Assembly: GCF_015904235.1 (NCBI RefSeq) | Contig: NZ_JADZLT010000039.1 | Span: 1 to 64,000, forward strand | DNA from: Methylobrevis albus | GTDB lineage: Bacteria; Pseudomonadota; Alphaproteobacteria; Rhizobiales; Pleomorphomonadaceae | Direction: 5' to 3' | Length of the DNA: 64,000 nucleotides | Shown here: positions 18,006 to 27,273 of the stretch, in pieces | Position numbering within the stretch: position 1 is the stretch's first letter | Layout: every line of letters begins with the position of its first letter | The notes under the pieces: model-generated | What the model saw: the letters and a program-made list of their open reading frames with translations, nothing else | Told to the model about the DNA's origin: nothing | Databases searched by the model: none | Made by a program: the position numbers and the translations under genes

Positions 18006-18579
18006 GCCGTTCCGTTGCCCGCGACGCCCGGCGCCGCGCTCCCCCGTGCCACGGGTCCCCGTCCGCCGCAGCCTGCCGCAGTGCAACCGAGGCCCCCTGT
18101 TGCTCTAGCCCCGCGGGGATGGGGGCGCAAGACGGAGGTGGGGGGCGGGGAGGGCGGAGGGGTCGTTTCGTGATGGGCCAGCTACTTCCCGTCATGGTCC
18201 GCGCAGGCGGACCATCCACGAGAGCCTCACGGACAAGCGTCGCGGCCGACCTTCGCCAACCCGGCGGCTGAAAATCTGCGGCCGGCGCCTTGCCAGGGGC
18301 CTTCGTGGATGGTCCGCCTGCGCGGACCATGACGGATGGGGAGGCAAGAACAATGGACGGATGGAGAGGCGGGAATGCAGGCGGAAAGAACCGCATCGCC
18401 GGTATCCTTGACGTGCGATTCCCTGGCCGCCCCGCGTGGATAACCGCCTGAGGCCCCTCGTCCGAACTGCCGGAAAGCACGTCCGGCGCCCCGCCGTAAC
18501 GCTCTCTTTACCCTGACCGTTCAGTCTCTGGTGGCGCGGCAGTGTGGCCGGCGATCCTCGCGACAGTAGCAAGCGTATC
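18006..18579. other. intergenic region with an inverted-repeat element
   Basis: These 574 bases separate the leftward P450 gene from ftsB. No convincing gene was recognised. The main content is the 147-base element at 18189-18335. The rest is GC-rich, with no clear promoter motif identified for either flanking gene. Confidence 0.6.
18189..18335. repeat. 147-base element with perfect 33-base terminal inverted repeats
   Basis: Arms at 18189-18221 and 18303-18335 are perfect reverse complements. Each arm also contains its own dyad, GGTCCGC, four bases, GCGGACC. The 81-base interior encodes nothing recognisable. No second copy was seen in the window. The structure resembles a miniature inverted-repeat element or a RIME-like mosaic element; target-site duplications are not obvious. 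Confidence 0.75.
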
Positions 18580-18909
18580 ATGGCGACCCGTCAGTATCGT
18601 CCCTCCCGCCTGCGCCGTTTCGTGCTTCCGGCGGTCACGGCGCTGTTTCTCGGCTATTTTGCCTATCACGCCTTCCACGGCGAGTACGGCATCGCGGGCC
18701 GGGCGCTGCTCGAAAGCCGGGCGAGCCAGCTCAACGGCGAGCTGATCCGGCTGGCCGAGGAGCGCGACCATCTCGAGCTGCGCGTCCGGCTGCTGCGCGG
18801 TCCGGCGATCGACCAGGACCTCGCCGACGAGCGCGCCCGCGAGGCGCTCAATGTCGTGCATCCGTACGAACTCGTGGTGCTGCGTCCGCGCGTCGAACCG
18901 CGGATGTAA
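18580..18909 (+). CDS. ftsB: FtsB/DivIC-type septum formation initiator
   Basis: This 109-residue bitopic membrane protein has a basic N-terminus (RQYRPSRLRR), one hydrophobic helix (about residues 16-32) and then a coiled coil (about 40-75, SRASQLNGELIRLAEERDHL). This is the layout of FtsB, which works with FtsL and FtsQ in the divisome. The position just upstream of pdhA is the usual one in Rhizobiales. The ATG at 18580 was chosen over an upstream GTG at 18544 by homology length; the ribosome site is weak. Confidence 0.85.
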   Translation: MATRQYRPSRLRRFVLPAVTALFLGYFAYHAFHGEYGIAGRALLESRASQLNGELIRLAEERDHLELRVRLLRGPAIDQDLADERAREALNVVHPYELVVLRPRVEPRM

Positions 18910-19022
18910 CTTGCATCCCGTAAATTCAAAAAGATAAACCAAATTTCGGTTAAATCACATTTCGATAGATATATCAGAGTGTTGCGCCTCATGCATGGGC
19001 GCCATGCCGACCTTCACCGGCC

Positions 19023-19051
19023 TTGGATTGCCGCGCCGACTGCGCTAGTTT
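19023..19051 (+). promoter_or_regulatory. putative promoter of the pdh operon
   Basis: TTGGAT, a 17-base spacer and TAGTTT lie 48 bases upstream of the pdhA start, downstream of an AT-rich patch at 18910-18980. The -35 is close to consensus and the -10 is weak, as is common in alphaproteobacteria. The assignment rests on pattern only. Confidence 0.35.
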
Positions 19052-19099
19052 GCCGCTCGTAAAAGACGTCACAAGACGGACCTACGGGAGGAGCCCGAC

Positions 19100-20158
19100 A
19101 TGGCCGAACGCGCCACCGCCCCGAAGCGCGGTCGCAGCCGCGCATCCGCGAGCGATCCGACTGCCGCAGTGAAGAATTCCGCGCCCGACCTCGCCGATTT
19201 CAGCAAGGACGAGGAATTCGAAGCCTACCGGATGATGCTGCTCATCCGCCGCTTCGAGGAAAAGGCCGGCCAGCTCTACGGCATGGGCATGATCGGCGGC
19301 TTCTGCCACCTCTACATCGGCCAGGAAGCCGTCGTCGTCGGCATGCAGATGTGCCTGCGCGAGGGTGAGGACCAGGTCATCACCGGCTACCGCGACCACG
19401 GCCACATGCTCGCCTGCGGCATGGATCCGAAGGGCGTGATGGCCGAGCTCACGGGGCGCCGCGGCGGCTACTCCAAGGGCAAGGGCGGCTCGATGCACAT
19501 GTTCAGCCGCGAGAAGCAGTTCTTCGGCGGCCACGGCATCGTCGGCGCGCAGGTGCCGCTCGGCACCGGCCTTGCCTTCGCCAACCGCTATCGCGGCAAC
19601 GACAACGTCTCGGTCGCCTATTTCGGCGACGGCGCGGCCAACCAGGGCCAGGTCTACGAGAGCTTCAACATGGCGGAGCTCTGGAAGCTGCCCGTCATCT
19701 ACGTCATCGAGAACAACAAGTACGCGATGGGCACGTCGGTGAACCGCGCCTCGGCGCAGACCGACTTCTCCAAGCGCGGCCTCTCCTTCGCCATCCCCGG
19801 CGAGCAGGTCGACGGCATGGACGTTCGCGCGGTGAAAGCCGCCAGCGAGCGGGCCGTGACCTGGTGCCGCGAGGGCAAGGGTCCGTACATCCTCGAGATG
19901 CAGACCTATCGCTACCGCGGCCATTCGATGTCCGACCCGGCGAAGTATCGCTCGAAGGACGAAGTCCAGAAGATGCGCACCGACCACGACCCGATCGAGC
20001 AGGTGCGCCTGCGGCTGATCGAGTCCGGCTGGGCGACCGAAGACGACCTCAAAGCCATCGACAAGGACGTACGCGCGATCGTCGCCGAAGCGTCCGACTT
20101 CGCGACCGTCGACCCGGAGCCGGATGCGTCCGAGCTCTGGACCGACATCCTGAAGTAA
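19100..20158 (+). CDS. pdhA: pyruvate dehydrogenase E1 component, alpha subunit
   Basis: This 352-residue alpha subunit of the heterotetrameric E1 decarboxylates pyruvate on thiamine diphosphate. The TPP motif runs from GDG (176-178) to NN (205-206), and the phosphorylation-loop-like [15 protein letters not shown] is present. The alanine/serine-rich first 30 residues precede the conserved fold. GGGAGGAG is close to the ATG. It is followed 16 bases later by pdhB and is the first gene of the pdhA-pdhB-DUF5076-pdhC run. Confidence 0.96.
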   Translation: MAERATAPKRGRSRASASDPTAAVKNSAPDLADFSKDEEFEAYRMMLLIRRFEEKAGQLYGMGMIGGFCHLYIGQEAVVVGMQMCLREGEDQVITGYRDHGHMLACGMDPKGVMAELTGRRGGYSKGKGGSMHMFSREKQFFGGHGIVGAQVPLGTGLAFANRYRGNDNVSVAYFGDGAANQGQVYESFNMAELWKLPVIYVIENNKYAMGTSVNRASAQTDFSKRGLSFAIPGEQVDGMDVRAVKAASERAVTWCREGKGPYILEMQTYRYRGHSMSDPAKYRSKDEVQKMRTDHDPIEQVRLRLIESGWATEDDLKAIDKDVRAIVAEASDFATVDPEPDASELWTDILK

Positions 20159-20174
20159 GCGGGGGGAAAGCAAG

Positions 20175-21575
20175 ATGCCGACCGAAATTCTGATGCCGGC
20201 GCTCTCTCCGACGATGGAAGAGGGCAAACTTTCCAAGTGGGTCAAGCAGGTAGGTGACAAGGTCTCCTCCGGCGACGTGATCGCCGAGATCGAGACCGAC
20301 AAGGCGACGATGGAAGTCGAAGCCGTCGACGAGGGCACCATCGGCAAGATCCTGGTCGAGGAAGGCACCGAGGGCGTGAAGGTCAACACGCCGATCGCCG
20401 TGCTGCTCGCCGAGGGCGAGGACGAGAGCGCCATCGGATCGGCCAAGGCCGAGCCGGCCCCGGCGCCCGCCGCCGCCCCCGAGCCGGCCTCGGCGCCTGC
20501 GCCGGCCGCCGCCGAGGCGCCCGCCGCCAAGGTGCCGGCGCAGCCGAAATCCGAGCCGGCCGAGGTGCCCGAAGTTCCCGCCGGCACCGACTTCGTGCCG
20601 ACCACGGTGCGCGAGGCGCTGCGCGACGCGATGGCCGAGGAGATGCGCCGCGACGGCGACGTCTTCGTGATGGGTGAGGAGGTCGCCGAATACCAGGGCG
20701 CCTACAAGATCACGCAAGGCCTGCTGCAGGAATTCGGCGACCGCCGCGTCATCGACACGCCGATCACCGAGCACGGCTTCGCCGGCCTCGGCGTCGGCGC
20801 CGCCTTCGCCGGCCTCCGGCCGATCGTCGAGTTCATGACGTTCAACTTCGCCATGCAGGCGATCGACCACATCATCAACTCGGCGGCGAAGACGCTCTAC
20901 ATGTCCGGTGGCCAGCTCGGCTGCCCGATCGTGTTCCGCGGCCCGAACGGCGCCGCCGCCCGCGTCGGCGCGCAGCACAGCCACGACTACGCCGCCTGGT
21001 ACAGCCAGGTGCCGGGCCTGAAAGTCGTGATGCCCTATTCGGCGGCGGACGCGAAGGGCCTGCTGAAGGCCGCGATCCGCGATCCGAACCCGGTCGTATT
21101 CCTCGAGAACGAGATCCTCTACGGCCAGACCTTCGACGTGCCGCGGCTCGACGACTTTGTGCTGCCGATCGGCAAGGCGCGCATCCACCGCAAGGGCAAG
21201 GACGTCACCATCGTCTCCTTCGGCATCGGCATGACCTACGCCATCAAGGCGGCGAACGAACTCGCCGGCATGGGCATCGACGCCGAGATCATCGACCTGC
21301 GCACCATCCGCCCGATGGACGTGCCGGCGATCATCACCTCGGTGAAGAAGACCGGCCGCTGCGTCACCGTCGAGGAGGGCTTCCCGCAGTCTGGCGTCGG
21401 CGCCGAGATCGTCGCGCAGATCATGCAGCACGCCTTCGACTACCTCGACGCGCCGGTGCTGCGCATCACCGGCAAGGACGTGCCGATGCCCTACGCCGCC
21501 AACCTCGAAAAGCTCGCGCTGCCGAACGTCGCCGAGGTCATCGAAGCGGTGAAGGCCGTGACCTACCGGACTTGA
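20175..21575 (+). CDS. pdhB: pyruvate dehydrogenase E1 component, beta subunit with lipoyl domain
   Basis: This 466-residue protein has an N-terminal lipoyl domain (1-80, lipoylated lysine K43 in ETDKATME), an alanine/proline/glutamate linker (about 90-135) and the E1-beta transketolase fold. The extra lipoyl domain on E1-beta is characteristic of many alphaproteobacteria. Motifs include [28 protein letters not shown] and [13 protein letters not shown]. It is eight bases upstream of the DUF5076 gene. Confidence 0.96.
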   Translation: MPTEILMPALSPTMEEGKLSKWVKQVGDKVSSGDVIAEIETDKATMEVEAVDEGTIGKILVEEGTEGVKVNTPIAVLLAEGEDESAIGSAKAEPAPAPAAAPEPASAPAPAAAEAPAAKVPAQPKSEPAEVPEVPAGTDFVPTTVREALRDAMAEEMRRDGDVFVMGEEVAEYQGAYKITQGLLQEFGDRRVIDTPITEHGFAGLGVGAAFAGLRPIVEFMTFNFAMQAIDHIINSAAKTLYMSGGQLGCPIVFRGPNGAAARVGAQHSHDYAAWYSQVPGLKVVMPYSAADAKGLLKAAIRDPNPVVFLENEILYGQTFDVPRLDDFVLPIGKARIHRKGKDVTIVSFGIGMTYAIKAANELAGMGIDAEIIDLRTIRPMDVPAIITSVKKTGRCVTVEEGFPQSGVGAEIVAQIMQHAFDYLDAPVLRITGKDVPMPYAANLEKLALPNVAEVIEAVKAVTYRT

Positions 21576-21583
21576 GGTGAGGC

Positions 21584-21880
21584 ATGTCGAAACCAGTCGA
21601 TGAACTGCCCGTGCCGGCCGACGTCCAGATCGAAGGAGGTAGTGAGGTCCTCCGGGCCTTCATCTCCGACGGCGGTCTGTCGGTGTCGCTGATCCGCGGC
21701 TTCGACGAGCCGGACACGTGGGGCCTGCTGCTCGTTGACGTCATTCGTCACGTGTCGCGCGCCTTCAACGCGGAAGACGGCGTGTCCGAGGCCGAGGTGG
21801 AAGCTCGAATTGTCCGCATGATGATGGCCGAGTTGGAAAATCCGACCGACCTCGGGACGACTTCGACGCAGAATAACTAG
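21584..21880 (+). CDS. DUF5076 domain protein in the pdh operon
   Basis: This 98-residue acidic protein fits DUF5076, a small family seen between pdhB and pdhC in Rhizobiales. Visible parts are an EVLRAFISDGGLSVSLIRGF strand region, DTWGLLLVDVIRHVSRAF and an acidic helix, with a flexible tail. It has no cysteines or membrane segment. The tight spacing (8 bases after pdhB, 19 before pdhC) argues for cotranslation with the complex, perhaps as an assembly or regulatory subunit. No function is established. Confidence 0.85.
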   Translation: MSKPVDELPVPADVQIEGGSEVLRAFISDGGLSVSLIRGFDEPDTWGLLLVDVIRHVSRAFNAEDGVSEAEVEARIVRMMMAELENPTDLGTTSTQNN

Positions 21881-21899
21881 TCGTTGGGGAGAAGAAACC

Positions 21900-23294
21900 A
21901 TGCCGATCAAGATCCTGATGCCGGCCCTTTCCCCGACGATGGAGAAGGGCAACCTCGCGAAGTGGCTCGTCAAGGAGGGTGACAAGGTCGCTTCCGGCGA
22001 CGTCATCGCCGAGATCGAGACCGACAAGGCGACCATGGAAGTGGAAGCCGTCGACGAGGGGACGGTCGCGAAGATCGTGGTGCCGGCCGGCACCGCGGAC
22101 GTGGCGGTGAACGAGTTGATCGCGCTGCTCGCCGCCGAGGGCGAGGATGTGGCCGCGGCAGCGGGCGGCGGCGAGGCGGCCGTCGTGCAGCCGCAGCCGA
22201 AAGCGGACGAGCCGGCGCCGGCCAAGGCCGAGGCGCCTGCTCCGGCCAAGGCCGAGGCGCCTGCTCCGGCCCCGGCGAAGGCGGAGCCTGCTCCGGCCAC
22301 CGCCGCGCCTGCGCCGGCTGCCAAGGCGGACGGCGAGCGCATCTTCGCCTCGCCGCTCGCCCGGCGCATCGCGAAGGAGAAGGGGATCGACCTCGGTGCG
22401 ATCGCCGGCTCCGGCCCGCACGGCCGCATCATCCTGAAGGACGTCGAGAACGCCAAGCCCGGCGCCGCCCCGGCTCCGGCCGCCGCCGCGCCCGCGCCGC
22501 AGGCGTCCGCCCCGGCCGCTGCTGCGCCGGCCCCGAAGCCGGCAGCGCCCGCGGGTGCGTCCGACGACGCGGTGCTGAAGCTGTTCGAAAAGGGCTCGTA
22601 CGAGGTCATTCCGCACGACGGCATGCGCAAGACCATCGCGCGCCGCCTGCAGGAATCGAAGCAGACCGTGCCGCACTTCTACGTCACGGTCGACGTCGAG
22701 CTCGACGCGCTGCTGGCGCTGCGCGCCCAGCTCAACAGCGCGGCGCCGGAGGTCGGCGGCAAGCCGGCCTACAAGCTCTCGGTCAACGACCTCGTCATCA
22801 AGGCGATGGCGCTGGCGCTGAAGGCGGTGCCCGACGCCAACGTCTCGTGGACCGACGGCGGCATGCTGAAGCACCGCCACGCCGACGTCGGCGTCGCGGT
22901 GTCGATCCCAGGCGGCCTGATCACGCCGATCATCCGCAAGGCCGAGGAAAAGACGCTCTCCACCATCTCCAACGAGATGAAGGACCTCGCCAAGCGCGCC
23001 CGGGACCGCAAGCTGAAGCCCGAGGAGTACCAGGGCGGCACCACGGCGGTCTCCAACCTCGGCATGTTCGGCGTCAAGGACTTCGCCGCGGTGATCAACC
23101 CGCCGCACGCCACCATCCTCGCCGTCGGCGCGGGAGAACAGCGCGCCGTGGTGAAGAAGGGCGAGCTCGCGGTCGCGACCGTGATGAGCGTGACGCTCTC
23201 GACGGATCACCGCGCGGTCGACGGGGCGCTGGGCGCGGAACTGCTGCAGGCGTTCAAGGGGTTCATCGAGAAGCCGATGAGCATGCTGGTGTGA
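21900..23294 (+). CDS. pdhC: pyruvate dehydrogenase E2, dihydrolipoamide acetyltransferase
   Basis: This 464-residue E2 core protein has an N-terminal lipoyl domain (K43), a long Ala/Pro/Lys linker (about 95-140), a peripheral-subunit-binding domain (about 143-180, FASPLARRIAKEKGIDL), a second Ala/Pro linker and the catalytic domain. The active-site H-x3-D-G is TDHRAVDG (H437, D441). It transfers acetyl from lipoyl to CoA. lpdA follows only after an 876-base interruption with repeats and a GIY-YIG gene. Confidence 0.96.
   Translation: MPIKILMPALSPTMEKGNLAKWLVKEGDKVASGDVIAEIETDKATMEVEAVDEGTVAKIVVPAGTADVAVNELIALLAAEGEDVAAAAGGGEAAVVQPQPKADEPAPAKAEAPAPAKAEAPAPAPAKAEPAPATAAPAPAAKADGERIFASPLARRIAKEKGIDLGAIAGSGPHGRIILKDVENAKPGAAPAPAAAAPAPQASAPAAAAPAPKPAAPAGASDDAVLKLFEKGSYEVIPHDGMRKTIARRLQESKQTVPHFYVTVDVELDALLALRAQLNSAAPEVGGKPAYKLSVNDLVIKAMALALKAVPDANVSWTDGGMLKHRHADVGVAVSIPGGLITPIIRKAEEKTLSTISNEMKDLAKRARDRKLKPEEYQGGTTAVSNLGMFGVKDFAAVINPPHATILAVGAGEQRAVVKKGELAVATVMSVTLSTDHRAVDGALGAELLQAFKGFIEKPMSMLV
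22218..22265 (+). repeat. 24-base tandem repeat, two perfect copies, in the pdhC linker
   Basis: Two identical 24-base units encode PAKAEAPA twice in the flexible linker after the lipoyl domain; a third, degenerate unit follows. The linker length can change by slippage here without shifting the frame. It is a coding repeat rather than a mobile element. Confidence 0.85.
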
Positions 23295-23360
23295 AGGGGG
23301 CGGGGGGAATCCTTCCCCCTTGTGGGGAGGGTGGCGAGCTGTTCCTTGGCCTCCGACAAT

Positions 23361-23515
23361 CGTCATCCCCGCGAAAGCGGGGATCCAACTCACACTTCGA
23401 CGGGCCTGCCGTTTGAACGCCTCCGACGCCTCGTTTTGTCTGGTCGCGGCACAGCCGAGACCGACGAAGCGTTGCTCCCGCGGATAGTTGGATCCCCGCT
23501 TTCGCGGGGATGACG
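23361..23515. repeat. paired palindromic repeats, family B pair 1
   Basis: A 33-base unit at 23361-23393 contains ATCCCCGCGAAAGCGGGGAT. An inverted copy at 23486-23515 matches it almost perfectly. Each unit is itself a stem-loop, and the two together form a larger inverted repeat around about 92 bases. The pair lies directly downstream of pdhC and close to a GIY-YIG gene. Confidence 0.85.
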
Positions 23516-23602
23516 GGCTGCAGGGCTGAGAAAGTTGGCATCGGCTTCGAGCGAAGGGGAAGGCAGCGTGTGCCGACCCCATTTGCGAGGCTTCTCGGTG
23601 GT

Positions 23603-23759
23603 CGTCATCCCCGCGGAAGCGGGGATCCAACTCACAATACGACGGGCGCCTGATGGTCAGGATCGCGCCGCGCGCCTGGTCCGAACTGGTCGTTGCCGAT
23701 GCAACACGACGCGCGCTTCCCCAGCGAGAGCTGGATCCGCGCTTCTGCGGGGATGACGA
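23603..23759. repeat. paired palindromic repeats, family B pair 2
   Basis: A direct-orientation unit at 23603-23635 (ATCCCCGCGGAAGCGGGGAT) and an inverted, more decayed unit at 23729-23759 repeat the layout of pair 1 at 23361-23515. The interior is about 93 bases. The second unit ends 50 bases before the GIY-YIG start. The intervening sequence shows no gene. Confidence 0.82.
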
Positions 23760-23809
23760 CCACGAAGACCAAGTGACGAGGGACTTATCCTGCCGTATGG
23801 AGAAATCTC

Positions 23810-24100
23810 GTGAAGCAGCCTTGCGTGTACATGCTCGCAAGTGGACGGAACGGCACGATCTACATCGGCGTCACTTCGGATCTGCTGAAGCGGGTTTACG
23901 ATCACCGCTGTGGCGCGGTGCCGGGTTTCACGGGACGATATGCGGTCAAGGATCTCGTCTGGTTTGAGCAACATCAGACGATGGATGCGGCGATCTTGCG
24001 GGAAAAGCAGCTTAAAACGTGGCGACGTGCCTGGAAGATCGAGCTGATCGAAGCGTCCAACCCGGACTGGATCGATCTCTTCGACGGAATTGCGCGCTAG
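23810..24100 (+). CDS. small GIY-YIG nuclease-domain protein
   Basis: This 96-residue single-domain protein of the YhbQ-like GIY-YIG family has VYML and TIYIGVTSDL for the GIY-YIG core (about residues 6-25), LLKRVYDHR with the catalytic arginine, and the C-terminal REKQLKTWRR helix with the conserved glutamate. It has no DNA-binding extension. It sits between pdhC and lpdA, immediately downstream of two paired palindromic repeats of about 155 bases each. Such solo GIY-YIG genes are usually called endonuclease-like, with roles unproven. Its placement in the pdh run suggests insertion. A repeat-linked nuclease role is inference. Confidence 0.85.
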   Translation: MKQPCVYMLASGRNGTIYIGVTSDLLKRVYDHRCGAVPGFTGRYAVKDLVWFEQHQTMDAAILREKQLKTWRRAWKIELIEASNPDWIDLFDGIAR

Positions 24101-24170
24101 CCAGAGCGGGTCGAAACGACCGAACAGAGGCCAACAGCGGCCCGGGATACGACGAGAGGGCAAGCAAACC

Positions 24171-25583
24171 ATGTCCCAATACGACGTCATCATCATCGGC
24201 GCCGGACCCGGCGGTTATGTCGCCGCGATCCGGGCGGCGCAGCTCGGGCTCAAGACGGCGGTGGTCGAGGGCAAGCATCTCGGCGGCATCTGCCTCAACT
24301 GGGGCTGCATCCCGACCAAGGCGCTGCTGCGCTCGGCCGAGATCTACCACTACATGACGCATGCCAAGGACTACGGCCTGTCGGCCGACAACGTCGGCTT
24401 CGACACGGCGGCCATCGTCAAGCGGTCGCGCGGGGTGTCGGCGCAGCTCAACGGCGGCGTCGGCGGGCTCCTGAAGAAGAACAAGGTCGACGTGATCTGG
24501 GGCACGGCGAAGCTGCTGAAGGGCGGCAAGGTCGCGGTCACGGCCGCCGACAATCCGCCGAAGGGCGCGCTGGGTGCCGGCGAATATGCGGCGAAGCACA
24601 TCGTGGTCGCGACCGGTGCGCGGCCGCGCGTGCTGCCGGGCCTCGAGCCCGACCGCAAGCTCGTCTGGACCTATTTCGAGGCGATGGTGCCGGAAGCGAT
24701 GCCGAAGAAGCTGCTCGTCGTCGGCTCCGGCGCGATCGGCATCGAGTTCGCCTCGTTCTACCGCACCATGGGCTGCGAGGTGACCGTGGTCGAGGTGATG
24801 AGCCAGGTGATGCCGGTCGAGGACCACGAGATCGCGGCGATCGCCCAGAAGCGCTTCGAGAAGCAGGGGATGAAGATCCTGCTCGAGGCCAAGGTCGCGA
24901 AGCTCGACAAGGGCGCCGACAGCGTGACGGCGACGATCGAGAAGAAGGACGGCTCGACCGAGACGATCACCGTCGACCGCGTGATCGCCGCCGTCGGCGT
25001 CGTCGGCAACATCGAGGGCCTCGGCCTCGAGGATCTCGGCATCAAGACCGAACGCGGCTGCGTGGTGGTCGACGGCGTCGGCCGCACCAGCATGCCCGGC
25101 GTCTATGCGATCGGCGACGTCGCCGGCCCGCCGATGCTCGCCCACAAGGCCGAGCACGAGGGCGTCATCTGCGTCGAGGCGATCGCCGGCAAGCACGTCC
25201 ACCCGATGGACAAGGCGAAGATCCCCGGCTGCACCTACTGCCACCCGCAGGTTGCCTCCGTGGGGCTCACCGAGCGGAAGGCGAAGGAAGCCGGCTACGA
25301 CATCAAGGTCGGCAAGTTCCCGTTCATCGGTAACGGCAAGGCGATCGCGCTCGGCGAATCCGACGGCCTCGTCAAGACGATCTTCGACGCGAAGACCGGC
25401 CAGCTGCTCGGCGCGCATCTCGTCGGCGCGGAAGTCACCGAGCTGATCCAGGGCTTCGTCGTCGCGATGAACCTCGAGACCACCGAGGAAGACCTGATGC
25501 ACACGGTGTTCCCGCACCCGACGCTGTCGGAGACGATGCACGAGAGCGTTCTGGCCGCCTACGGTCGCGCGATCCACATCTGA
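24171..25583 (+). CDS. lpdA: dihydrolipoamide dehydrogenase (E3)
   Basis: This 470-residue FAD/NAD flavoprotein reoxidises the dihydrolipoyl groups of the pyruvate dehydrogenase complex. It has FAD-binding GAGPGG (10-15), redox-active C41 and C46 in GGICLNWGCIPTK, an NAD-binding GSGAIGIEF, and the C-terminal HPTLSE with the active-site histidine (about H449). The ATG at 24171 was chosen because the 27 residues upstream in frame are not E3-like. It probably still belongs to the pdh transcription group despite the inserted segment. Confidence 0.96.
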   Translation: MSQYDVIIIGAGPGGYVAAIRAAQLGLKTAVVEGKHLGGICLNWGCIPTKALLRSAEIYHYMTHAKDYGLSADNVGFDTAAIVKRSRGVSAQLNGGVGGLLKKNKVDVIWGTAKLLKGGKVAVTAADNPPKGALGAGEYAAKHIVVATGARPRVLPGLEPDRKLVWTYFEAMVPEAMPKKLLVVGSGAIGIEFASFYRTMGCEVTVVEVMSQVMPVEDHEIAAIAQKRFEKQGMKILLEAKVAKLDKGADSVTATIEKKDGSTETITVDRVIAAVGVVGNIEGLGLEDLGIKTERGCVVVDGVGRTSMPGVYAIGDVAGPPMLAHKAEHEGVICVEAIAGKHVHPMDKAKIPGCTYCHPQVASVGLTERKAKEAGYDIKVGKFPFIGNGKAIALGESDGLVKTIFDAKTGQLLGAHLVGAEVTELIQGFVVAMNLETTEEDLMHTVFPHPTLSETMHESVLAAYGRAIHI

Positions 25584-25590
25584 GGGGCTT

Positions 25591-25769
25591 GCCGTGGGGC
25601 AGCCCCCCCTGTCCGTCCCCCGCTTCGCGAGGAGAGGGGACGCAGGAGGTTTGGGCGCCGTCGTCAGAAGCGCCTCGCTTCGGCGCAGCCCTCGTTGGCG
25701 AAAGTTCTCTCGCCCATCGTCCTCTCCCGCCTGGAGGGGGAGGGACGGGAAGGAGGGAGACCCCACGGC
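25591..25769. repeat. long inverted repeat, family A copy 2
   Basis: The outer arms GCCGTGGGG (25591-25599) and CCCCACGGC (25761-25769) enclose diverged C-rich arms (about 25601-25641 and 25718-25757). The middle, read on the minus strand, shares an ACTTTCGCC...AGGGCTGCGCCG stretch with copies at 4560-4724 and 43465-43649. It lies just downstream of lpdA within a 319-base gap, and the remaining bases to 25902 show no gene. Confidence 0.8.
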
Positions 25770-25902
25770 ACGACCGCCCTCGCACCCGACATCGTTCCCC
25801 TGAACTGCCCCGGACGTCATATGAATTTTGCCCTTCACTTGGAACAAGAGCCGACGCGAGTGCATTGTGCACCGCGAAGGCTATTTTCGTGGAGAGAAGA
25901 CA

Positions 25903-26151
25903 ATGACGGGTGTGGGCATTATCGCGACGATCATCATCGGTATCCTGGCGGGCTGGATCGCCGAGAAGGTGATGCGGCGCAATCATGGGCTGATCACCAA
26001 CCTGATCGTCGGTATCGTCGGTTCGTTCATCGGTGCGTTCGTTTTCAACGCTCTGGGTCTCGGGGTTCAGGCCGGCTGGATCGGCAGCATCGTCGTCTCG
26101 ACGGTGGGCGCGATCATCCTGCTGTTCCTGCTCGGCCTCATCCGGCGCTGA
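25903..26151 (+). CDS. GlsB/YeaQ/YmgE-family small membrane protein
   Basis: This 82-residue inner-membrane protein has three hydrophobic segments (about 3-22, 32-52 and 58-78) and glycine-rich turns (IIIGILAGWIAEKVM, LIVGIVGSFIGAFVFNALG). It matches the transglycosylase-associated GlsB/YeaQ/YmgE family, linked to stress responses in other bacteria without a known mechanism. GGAGA lies eight bases before the ATG. It stands alone between lpdA and lipA. Confidence 0.88.
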   Translation: MTGVGIIATIIIGILAGWIAEKVMRRNHGLITNLIVGIVGSFIGAFVFNALGLGVQAGWIGSIVVSTVGAIILLFLLGLIRR

Positions 26152-26295
26152 CGGAACACAGCAGAATTGCATCGCCGGCGGTCGACGAGACCGCCCGGCT
26201 GAACTAGGTATGAGAGGCAGGCGCCGGGCAACCGGCAGCCTGCCTTTCGTCGTTTCGGGCCCGGCCCGTCGGCGGAAAACCGGAAGGTCAGAACG

Positions 26296-27258
26296 ATGGT
26301 CACCATTCTCGACACGGTGAATGCGCCCCGGCCGCGGCATCCCGAAAAGGCGAAGCGCGCGGATACGCCCGTGCTGCGCAAGCCGGACTGGATCCGCGTC
26401 AAGGCGCCGGGCTCGCCGGTCTATCGCGAGACGCAGAGTATCGTGCGCGAGAACGGCCTCGTCACCGTGTGCGAGGAAGCCGGCTGCCCGAACATCGGCG
26501 AGTGCTGGTCGAAGAAGCACGCGACCATGATGATCATGGGTGACACCTGCACCCGCGCCTGCGCCTTCTGCAACGTGCGCACCGGAATGCCGGGGCCGCT
26601 CGACCCGCTCGAGCCGGAAAACGTTGCCCGCGCGGTCGAGAAGCTCGGCCTGCATCACGTCGTGATCACCTCGGTCGACCGCGACGACCTCGCCGACGGC
26701 GGCGCGCAGCATTTCGTCGAGGTGATCCGGGCGATCCGCGCCCGCTCGCCGTCGACCACGATCGAGATCCTCACCCCCGACTTCCTGCGCAAGCCCGGCG
26801 CGCTGGAAAAGGTGGTCGCGGCGAAGCCCGACGTCTTCAACCACAACCTCGAGACCGTGCCGTCGAAGTATCTCACCGTGCGGCCCGGCGCGCGCTACTT
26901 CCACTCGATCCGGCTGCTGCAGCGGGTGAAGGAACTCGATCCGACGATGTTCACCAAGTCCGGCATCATGGTCGGCCTCGGCGAGGAGCGGAACGAGGTG
27001 TTGCAACTGATGGACGACCTGCGCACGGCGGAGGTGGACTTCCTCACCATCGGCCAGTATCTGCAGCCGACCCGCAAGCACCACGCGGTGATCCGCTTCG
27101 TGACGCCCGAGGAGTTCAAGTCCTTCGAGACGGTGGCCTATACCAAGGGCTTCCACATGGTGTCGTCGAGCCCGCTGACCCGCTCGTCGCATCACGCCGG
27201 CGAGGACTTCGAGCGCCTGCGTGCGGCCCGGGCCGAAAAGCTCGCCCGCACCGGCTGA
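26296..27258 (+). CDS. lipA: lipoyl synthase
   Basis: This 320-residue radical-SAM enzyme inserts two sulfurs into octanoyl-carrier proteins to make lipoyl groups for PDH and related complexes. The auxiliary-cluster cysteines are C59, C64 and C70 ([12 protein letters not shown]), and the radical-SAM cluster is C85, C89 and C92 (CTRACAFC). The C-terminal [11 protein letters not shown] carries the serine that ligates the auxiliary cluster. It lies downstream of lpdA, as commonly seen in this order, with a COQ10-like gene 15 bases after it. Confidence 0.97.
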   Translation: MVTILDTVNAPRPRHPEKAKRADTPVLRKPDWIRVKAPGSPVYRETQSIVRENGLVTVCEEAGCPNIGECWSKKHATMMIMGDTCTRACAFCNVRTGMPGPLDPLEPENVARAVEKLGLHHVVITSVDRDDLADGGAQHFVEVIRAIRARSPSTTIEILTPDFLRKPGALEKVVAAKPDVFNHNLETVPSKYLTVRPGARYFHSIRLLQRVKELDPTMFTKSGIMVGLGEERNEVLQLMDDLRTAEVDFLTIGQYLQPTRKHHAVIRFVTPEEFKSFETVAYTKGFHMVSSSPLTRSSHHAGEDFERLRAARAEKLARTG

Positions 27259-27273
27259 GGAAACCGCTGTTTC

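Noticed and set aside
23361-23760. CRISPR-like repeats
   Set aside because: The repeats occur as inverted pairs, not evenly spaced direct repeats; the spacers are about 90 bases and there are no cas genes.
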